Below are positions 36,996 through 64,000 of a DNA stretch of 64,000 bases, piece by piece. Every line of letters begins with the position of its first letter. Position 1 is the first letter of the stretch. The notes beneath the pieces were generated by a model that was given only the letters and a program-made list of their open reading frames with translations, did not search any database and had not been told where the DNA came from. Source of the stretch: Brasenia schreberi (taxonomy: Eukaryota > Streptophyta > Magnoliopsida > Nymphaeales > Cabombaceae); the NCBI GenBank assembly GCA_036023115.1, contig JAYKKT010000089.1, forward strand, positions 6,829,501 through 6,893,500. The letters run 5' to 3'. The position numbers were made by a program, and so were the translations under genes.

Positions 36996-38770
36996 TTGGT
37001 GGTGATTTCTAAGTATTGTAAATGTCAGGTGCGTCACCCTCGGGCTGCACTGCAGCTTCGCACCCTCATGGACAACGCGGTTTCTTTATTTCTGCCGAAT
37101 ATGACAGGCGGTCCAAGCGCCCTAATTTATTTATATTTTCCATAACCCTGAAAAACCTCTCCACAAATCCAAAAGCAACCTCGCTTGTTATCATTTTTAA
37201 CAGACAGCCGTGTCGTGTCCGACATTGCTTCTAACAAACAGCTCTCTACCACTGGGCCACTGGCTTCCTGGATCTGATTGTATCCTGAGCTAGGAATGCA
37301 TGATCTTCAGACTTGCCTTGAAATTTCGAATGCCAAACCCATTTTGTGTTCGAATTGGGCCTGCCAGAAGGAAGACCAGTCCGAGGCATAAACTCCAGGG
37401 TAAATTGTCTTTGTTTTGACGCTGAAGTTCTTTGGATCTGCATACAGAGTGTTAGCTCACCGGTAGGGCTCTCTGGGGTGCATGTTTGTGTAGGGTGAGG
37501 GCTCTCTGACCCGTAATTCCTCAAAGTTTTTTTCGGATCTTAATTAGGAATTTACGTCTGATCTGTTTTGTCAGTGTTTCATATGTTAATTATTAGATCA
37601 TGTGGATTGTGGGTCAAACCCGCAATGACCCTGATGAGTTGATACGAACTGGGCTCGTAGCCAACATGGTGACAGATAATGTTTACGGGTGTTCATGGTC
37701 AGGCTTGGGTTCTGTTCTAGGCTCAATATGAGACGAAACAAATTTAATTGGTTCACAAGAATCAAACCAAACCACACCATTGGTTTCCATTTGGCTCAGT
37801 TACGAACCATGAATCATTAATATCGTCCCCATAATGTAATATGTCAGTTACACGGCAAATTTAGTTAATAGTAATAGAATAACTGGTTCAAATATAAAGC
37901 ACCACCATCCAAAAACTACATTGGTAATTATGTAATAGATCTGCAAATTTCTCAGCACTTTATACATAATTTTTGTTATTACATCTGTTAGGAGCCTAAC
38001 TAACGGGCCAATTAAGCAGCAAATTCTGTATTACCACCTTAATAAAACACACACATATGAAAATTAGCATACGTATATATGAAAATTAACTTATGTATAT
38101 ACCCATCTATTGTTCAAATCTACTTACAGATTTTCACCATTCAATCGATTTGATCACCCGAGATTTGAATTTAAAAAATGAAATATGTTTCACATTTATT
38201 TACATTCATGTACATTAAATTCTTTAAAATTAAAACTCCACTGTTATACAAATCAAACAAAGAACTTTATATGAATTTAAGCATGAAAGAGTGTGATACT
38301 ATGATTTGGTTTTAACCTTCACACCATGAAGCAAAGCACACAAAAAGTTTATGTTGCAAATTTAACCAGACTAAACCTAACTGAAAAGCAGAAAACCAAA
38401 CTAAGTCACCGGTTCAAATTGGTTTAATCAGCTCAATCGCTTCGGGTCGGTTCTTTGAACGCCAAATGTGTAGATTCATAAGTCTGTAGTCACTTGTGAA
38501 CTAAATATCCACGTAAGTGGATTGTCCGTATCCGTGTCTGGAATTCATGTGACAAAAAGCCATTGTTTTAAAGGGCAATACCGTCATATTATGCACAAAG
38601 CGAGCGGGCCTCTTTGCCGCCTCTTCATCATCGATGTCGTCTTCGTATGTTTTAATTTGTTCCTCACTCGCTCCAACGGTGTCAGCGCAGTGTGCATCCG
38701 CAATTCGAGGATTCAAACTCTGAACCTAAAATCCTCTTGTTCTCTCTATAGAAGAAGAAGAAGAAGACCA
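35605..38770. other. Spacer between SYP61 and the tetraspanin gene
   Basis: SYP61 3' UTR, then no recognisable gene. It includes a compound microsatellite at 36909-36991, a possible SINE in reverse orientation at about 37020-37260 (minus-strand gtggcccagtggtagagagc A-box-like start), a second weak tRNA-like patch at about 37448-37505, and AACCGG/GGTTT-rich patches at about 37620-37800 and 38385-38460. The final ~200 bp should contain the tetraspanin promoter and a purine-rich leader (agaagaagaagaagacc). Confidence 0.45.
36909..36991. repeat. Compound microsatellite C-run, (CT)n, (AC)n, (AT)n
   Basis: A run of C is followed by tctctct, then (ac)n with one g interruption, then (at)n. Intergenic. 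Confidence 0.95.
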
Positions 38771-40915
38771 ATGGTGCGAGTGACCAACTCGTTGGTAGCA
38801 GTTACCAATTTCCTGACGTATCTGATCTCTATACCGATCCTTGGCGGAGGCATATGGCTCAGCACGAAAGCCAATTCGACGGATTGCCTCCGATTCCTTC
38901 AGTGGCCCGTGATCTTCATCGGCGTCTCCATCCTGGTCGTATCCCTCGCGGGATTCGCCGGCGCCTGTTACCGGATCACCTGGCTGCTCCGTCTATATCT
39001 CGCGGCCATGTTCTTTATCGTCATCGCACTCATCGGCTTTACCATCTTCTCCTTCTCAGTCACCGCCCAGGGCTCGGGACGAGCCGTGCTCAACCGGAAC
39101 TACCTGGAGTACAGGCTCTCCGACTACTCGGGTTGGCTCAAGGATCGCGTGTCCGATCAGGCCTACTGGGACAAGATAGCGTCATGCATCAGGCAGGCCG
39201 GAGTTTGCCGGAAGATCGCTCCCGGCGGCATCCCGGAGTCCGCTGATGCGTTCTTCGCCCGATCCCTCTCCTCCGTCGAGGTACGCTTTTCTTTCTCATT
39301 TCTTTTTTCTCCCGGTTTGTTTAAAATCTTACTAAATTTAAGAAAATGCACTTCCACGTATCGTATCCTCTTCTGTGTCCCATATTTTTGTGTAGGAAAT
39401 GATTTTTTGTTTTCGTAAAAGATTTTTTTTTTCCTTTGAGATTTAAAAGACGAGGTAAATAAACTGCTAGCTTGGTGCATAAGGATTTAGATACGTCATT
39501 TTACACATTTAATAAGATTGGTTGTCGATCATTTTAGGCTTCTTTCGGCGAGTGAATGATTTTGGTACAACCAACACATCTTATGGAATAATTTTTTGTT
39601 GAAGGAAATTTCAATTAGTTAGTTGATCATGCTTATGGTTTCCAATCGAGATCACCTAGTTAAGCTCCTCCCACCGAGCTTGTTTGATCTCAGTCGAAAA
39701 CTTAATTAGATGAATTGGGCTTAGCTTAATCAAGTTGCTTAGCTTGGCTTGATAGGGCAAGGAAACGGTAAGACGTAGAAAATGCTAATGTGACAAGGAT
39801 AATACACCACAAGTGTAAGCGTTGGCTTTGGTTTTGGTTTTTGTGATTGCCGTGTCCGTAGCGTTGTCTAGATTGGTATTGTTTAATTAGCATTATTATT
39901 TTGGTTCAAATTCATTGGAGACCCACTTATTTACCAATTGAATCCTGATAATATATCATAAACGGGTGGACTTGTCATGGATTTGAACATTAAATAATAT
40001 CAATCTTTATAATGCTAAGGGTACGCATGGACAGTGCAATAAAAAACACAAACCAGAACAAAACCAAGCCATATATACACACACTTAACGGAGTAAGCTA
40101 TTTTTACGCTTTTTTAAATTTTGTGTCAAAACCATTTTTTGCAATGTATTCTTTTACCTCTTGAAACGTTTTCGTCTTCATTCTTACACCTGGACGTTGC
40201 TCGACTCTTTAGATATCCAAATCATGTCTCTCTCATTTAGTGTCGCACAACTTTTTCTATGATGACTTTGTTACACTACTCAAAAGTTAGACGGCCGATC
40301 CGTTTGTCTTCCTTTATCGAGGGTGGGGGTGTGGCATCTGATAGATGACAGGATGATTGATCAACTCTTAATTGGCAGAATTAAACTTTTTGCTAGCTTA
40401 ACTTAAACCATGTCTTCCTCCTTTTGAATTTTCAATTGCCTATTTGAGTAAATTCTCTGAACTTTCCTTAGCAAATCTATTGGAAACCAGATTCTACAAC
40501 ATAGGTATGTAGTTCTCTAAGTTCTTCAAAACAAGAAAATGAGGTGATTCTGTTATGTTATTGTATTCAGTCCGGTTGCTGTAAACCACCAGCTATTTGT
40601 GGCTTCACGTACGTCAACGAGACGACATGGGTACAAATCCCAGGCACTGTGTTGGCTGACACGGATTGTCTGAGGTGGAACAACGATCCGGATCAGCTTT
40701 GTTATAGCTGTAATTCATGCAAGGCCGGCGTCCTAGCGAATCTCAAGAAGGATTGGAGAAAAGTCTCTCTCATCAATATCATAATGCTTATTGTATTGGT
40801 GATTCTCTACGCGATGGCCTGTGCTGCGTTCAGGAACAGTAAGAGGAGTGACAATCAAGAGGCCTTCGGCACAAACAGAATGGAGAAGTTAGAGCCTACC
40901 AGATTCAACTTTTGA
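38771..40915 (+). CDS. Tetraspanin
   Basis: Plant tetraspanin, a four-pass membrane scaffold of the plasma membrane and related compartments. Two exons, 38771-39280 and 40571-40915, encode 284 residues. Transmembrane segments lie at about residues 9-31, 45-65, 73-97 and 236-256. Between TM3 and TM4 is the large loop with the plant signature SGCCKPP, which spans the intron: the exon 1 end SSVE joins SGCCKPP. Further loop cysteines are in CLRW, CYSCNSC and the upstream SCIRQAGVCRK. TM4 is followed by CAAFRNSKRSD. The nearest recalled relatives are the TET5-TET9 group, but I cannot assign a number. The intron (1.3 kb) at GCCK is the conserved plant tetraspanin position. The start ATG follows a GA-rich leader; an upstream in-frame extension exists but lacks family similarity. 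Confidence 0.93.
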
Positions 40916-40919
40916 GTTT

Positions 40920-41050
40920 TGCACCCTCGAGAGGTATAGCTCACTGGGTAGAGGGTTGCCTCTCCCACAAAAGGTCAGCAGTTCAATACCGGTCTGTGCA
41001 TCTTGTATCTGGTCCTGCCTAATCCCAGCTTCCCTTTCAAGAAAGAAAAA
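40920..41050 (+). mobile_element. tRNA-derived SINE-like sequence
   Basis: Just past the tetraspanin stop lies an A-box-like tagctcactgggtagagg and, 30 bp on, a B-box-like ggtcagcagttcaatacc, followed by a pyrimidine-rich stretch. The acceptor ends do not pair, so it is not a functional tRNA gene. It may form part of the tetraspanin 3' UTR. Confidence 0.55.
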
Positions 41051-44000
41051 GCTTTTGAGTTTTGCTGCAGTTGCTTTAGTTCTGATTGTTGGTGTCTCTT
41101 CAAAAATATCTGGGGCATGTGTATAACTTTACAGATCCTTTTGGGCTTTGTTCTTGTCTTTCTTTTTCTTGGAAACCACCTTTCTTAAAGTGGAAAAGGA
41201 TATCCTCATGCCTTTTGTGTGTGGCCCCTTTGGTTGCAGAGAATATATGTACTTTGAGCTTCATAAATATAAATTTTCCTATTGTGTATTTGAATTTTGT
41301 GTCTCTGACTCATACAAGTACAAATTTCACATCCACAGTGAACCCACGCGAAGTTGGTTTTCTCTACATGGATTCTTAGTAGGCTCTGTATTCTATTGTG
41401 TTTTATTAGCATTTAACTTCTAAAAAGCAAGTCACATCTTGTTGTACTTTTGAGGCTTTTTCTGTCTCTTTGGAAGTGCGACTTATTCTTTTGACGAAGG
41501 CGCCCTTTTCCTGAGCTTCATTTTTGTGTCTCTTCAGATGGTCAACTTTAATCGTGACTATCTATGTTTTATCTTTTATTGTTGTCACTACTAACTTTTC
41601 TCTCACAACCTTATTTAAATTCTTTCTTTCGTCGCATATATGCTCATTATATTTTGTCAGCATCAGTATTAATTTTGACATTTTCTCTCACGTCGTACAA
41701 ATTTCTACCTCAAAGAAGCCCTTGGTTTTGACTTTTGGTTACCAAAAATTAGTCAGCTTTCTATAAGAAAAAGGAAAGAAGCTGGGTGACAGATAAAAGG
41801 ACAGTCTTTTCAACATCGCATTTATTTCCTTCCCAAACTCCAAATCTCATTGTACCCAAAAAAGAAATCGTTTTCTGATAGAACACAATTGTCTACCCTT
41901 ATTGGCTAGTTAGCATTGATTTCAATTGACTATTCTTAAATTGATAATATAAATGTTATAAGCATCATATTGGACCCATATCATATAGCACAATTATATT
42001 GTATTTCTATTATACCATAGATGGTTACTCTTCCTTTTCAATGAAGAAAATTTATTTATAAGTCGATGCAGTGAAAAACAGAAAACAGAAATTGTGCGAT
42101 ACAAGAATGCTGGATATGATGGAAACACAACGGTAATTGGGTGAGCATGATATTACGAAGATCAACAATTCAGGTACCTGTACATGATGTTGTCATATCA
42201 CATTATAAGATTTGACAAGCTATTTAACAATATTGCATAATATCTAAATTTCCACAACCTTCTATAAATTCAAAATATAGAAATATTGCATGTAGGGCCG
42301 GTTCCCAGTAAACTGGAACTAGCAGCTTCAAGCCACTTCTTTTGGTTCTCCTGATACTGGGAAAAAGAACAGGAGTGGGTCGATACTGATTCCAGTTCAA
42401 AATCATCCGTTTTGGTTTTGGTTCGGGTCTCAAATCATTCAAAATTAGAAAAAAGAATTGAAATTTCAAAAGCCATCGATTTTGGGTGATGCCATTCTTG
42501 GCCTGAATCGATTATGGTCGAAACCACAATCCAATTCCAAACGGGTCATGTCACAATGTATGTTATCGAGAGAGGATGAGAAATGCGGAGGCAAACTAAT
42601 GGAGAGTAACACATACCTTTTGAGGCAACTAATGGAGAGTAGCACATACCCTTTGTCAAATATGTGATGGGTTTAGTGTGTCAATAACGATAAAAGGTCA
42701 TAGGACGACTAAATGGACAACATGTCCACATATAATATTCATTTTTTAACGAACATTTTGGAGAAATTAAGCTCGAGTAAGGTACTTAGTGTTTTACATA
42801 GCAAAGTACAAACGAAATATGAAAGACAAAACGGTAAATAGAAAAATACACAGGAAATTAGTCAAAAGTTGGAACAGGATTTTCTCTCTTTCCTCCTCGG
42901 CTGTGGAGAACTCCTGGACCATTGATTTCTTAGTGGGCTTATTCAAGTGCTCTAAAAGGCCAATAAAGCGAAGACAATTGAATGACGTTAAACGATTTAC
43001 ACCTCCGAGCAGCTTGCAAATGATCGTTCTGTTCAGTTCCAGCCCTACTCATGGGTGAGGTAAGGTGGCCGTGTCAACTGAAACTCGATGGAATGCAAGA
43101 AAATTATACACGCAATTCAATTTTCTTTGAAAAGATATATGGGCCGTTTCACCTAAATTTCACCCGACTCCAAGTCGGGTTTTGTCGAGAAATGCCAAAA
43201 ACTATAGCCAGTTTTCTTTCAAAAGTTATATAACCATCTCCCCTGAAATTCACCCAACTGAACTTCGCCCAACTCCAAAAGCTGTCTAGATCGGCTTCTG
43301 TTTATGTTACCGCTCCCTCTCCTGCTTTTGGTCGAGGACTTTTAGATAAAAGAGGACCACCGGGATACAGCTCTAAGACACTATACGTTTAACTTGCACA
43401 CACCCACAATGCGCAAAGAAACAAGGCTAACCTGGTTTAGATGTTCAGCCAGAGGTCAGGGCTTCAACGTATGGTATAAGTACCTGCCACATCTCTTTGT
43501 CAACCCAACTTGCTTGCTCTCTCTCTCTCTCTCAAATAAGGTTCGCCCTTATCCTCCAACATACGCTTGTGTTTTCGTAAGACCAACCTTTTTATTCACG
43601 TACCCATTTTGCTAATTCAATTAGCATTCATAATAACTATTGATATTCATGTGAAGCATCGGTTTGCACATCCATTTTCTTCGCATCTCCCGATAAATAT
43701 ACGTGTCCCCGAAAATCTCCAGAGAATTTCCTTGATAATGATCTCCCAAAATGAGATATGTGACTATGCTTCAGACAATGATTCTTTTTAAGATAAATGG
43801 AAGAGAAGAAAAAATAGAGCAGATTCTGCACGTTCGAAAACCTAGCGACATCGGCAAGGACCCTGCAATAATATTATATAATAAATAGATACACCAAGTA
43901 CATCCGAGTAGACCAAAGGGAGCAACTACAAAACACTCAGACAGAGGGCAACTTCTCAAAAAACAAAAGAAAAGGAAAAAGGGAAAAGAATTCGAAAATT

Positions 44001-44197
44001 TCCCAAGAAAATGCTAGAAGAGGCACCTACAGGAGGCTTCAAGCGAACTTGAAGCTTCATATCTGAAAGGAATCACGCTCAACTCTCCACACCGTAAAAG
44101 ATGCCCTCCCCAGTTCCCTGTAGGTGGGTTTTCAAAGAACCCACAAGAATAATAACAGATAAACGCATCAATCACCAGATGAGCATGTATTAGAGAC
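41051..44197. other. Convergent spacer between tetraspanin and DRP2
   Basis: 3' UTRs of the two convergent genes lie at the ends. Between them no gene is recognised. There is a GGTTCCGG/AACC-rich patch (about 42295-42540), a diverged 35-bp tandem pair (42592-42655), an 8-bp hairpin acccgact/agtcgggt at about 43164-43182, and a TC run (about 43519-43533). Confidence 0.45.
42592..42655. repeat. Tandem pair of ~30-bp units
   Basis: caaactaatggagagtaaca continuing catacc at 42592 is repeated as caactaatggagagtagcac continuing atacc at 42627, offset about 35 bp. Confidence 0.8.
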
Positions 44198-63545
<19,348 letters not shown>

Positions 63546-64000
63546 CTGCAGAGAAGATAAATTATCAATACAGCATACGCTTCAGCAAGAAGAGAAGGAT
63601 ATAAGTTTAAACGGGAAGCCATAAATTCCACATAAAACGCAGTCCATACCACCTATTGCAATGCACCATACAGTAGTATATAAACATTTTGATAGGAATC
63701 AGAAGATAATGTGAGAAACGTATAATGTTAATTCACTCTACTCGTGTATATCACTTTCCTGGCTTAGTTAACAATATGCATTTGTCATCCAAATCATGTA
63801 TGGTTATCGTCTTCAACCTAACCACCATGGTAAAACAGTTTGAAATACAAAAGGACACACGAATCTCATAGAACAAAAGGCGATTCTTGGCATGAAGCTT
63901 CATATCGTCTTTGCAGCATGAATCAGTAATGGAATGCCCTCCGTTACGCTAATACCACATTAATCATGGATGAATAAATAAACGAAGACTATGAAATGAT

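Noticed and set aside
38854..39246. 130-codon plus-strand ORF in another frame
   Set aside because: It is an out-of-frame reading of tetraspanin exon 1.
40925..41000. Possible tRNA gene
   Set aside because: A- and B-box motifs are present, but the acceptor stem does not pair and no good anticodon arm forms; a SINE is more likely.

Overview
The window is nuclear DNA of a flowering plant. Genes are split by AT-rich introns with GT-AG junctions (one GC-AG). The proteins match plant families: MCM8, an At3g11320-like nucleotide-sugar transporter, uS12/RPS23, mitochondrial ATP synthase subunit d, SYP61, a plant tetraspanin and DRP2. The intervening DNA carries Ty1/copia and RTE-type retrotransposons and one plastid-derived insertion. 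I cannot fix the species. TE-bloated introns and RTE-type LINEs suit many woody dicots or magnoliids, but that is a guess.

Layout. 1-1400: 3' part of a copia element (RT, decayed RNase H, LTR). 2263-8600 (-): 5' half of MCM8, ending just after Walker A; a probable solo LTR sits in intron 6 and a consensus E2F site lies just upstream of the ATG. 8601-11778: spacer with a short RTE derivative and an old tandem duplication. 11779-15886 (-): complete four-exon nucleotide-sugar transporter. 17490-19652 (+): complete RPS23 with telo-box, divergent from the transporter. 21955-25439 (+): complete ATP synthase subunit d; intron 1 holds a decayed copy of the plastid ycf2 3' end. 29108-35604 (+): complete SYP61; intron 1 holds a full-length RTE element with 12-bp target-site duplications, into which a 47-bp RTE tail later inserted. 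38771-40915 (+): complete two-exon tetraspanin. 44198-63545 (-): 21 exons of DRP2, lacking only the N-terminal exon(s) beyond the right edge; its introns hold four RTE-related pieces or duplications and a cluster of three decayed host-gene copies (SKIP/SNW, PPR, TIM8) next to a copia LTR.

The genes do not form a pathway. They are ordinary single-copy housekeeping genes: replication/recombination, Golgi nucleotide-sugar transport, translation, respiration, and TGN/endocytic membrane traffic (SYP61, tetraspanin and DRP2 all act on membranes, but the linkage looks incidental). The novel material is in the repeats: a ~207-bp element built from the two ends of an RTE retrotransposon, RTE copies with extreme or patchwork truncations and readable target-site duplications, the ycf2 insertion, and the SKIP-PPR-TIM8 cluster.

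Exon boundaries were placed by eye from splice sites, reading-frame continuity and recalled family sequences. No alignment was run.
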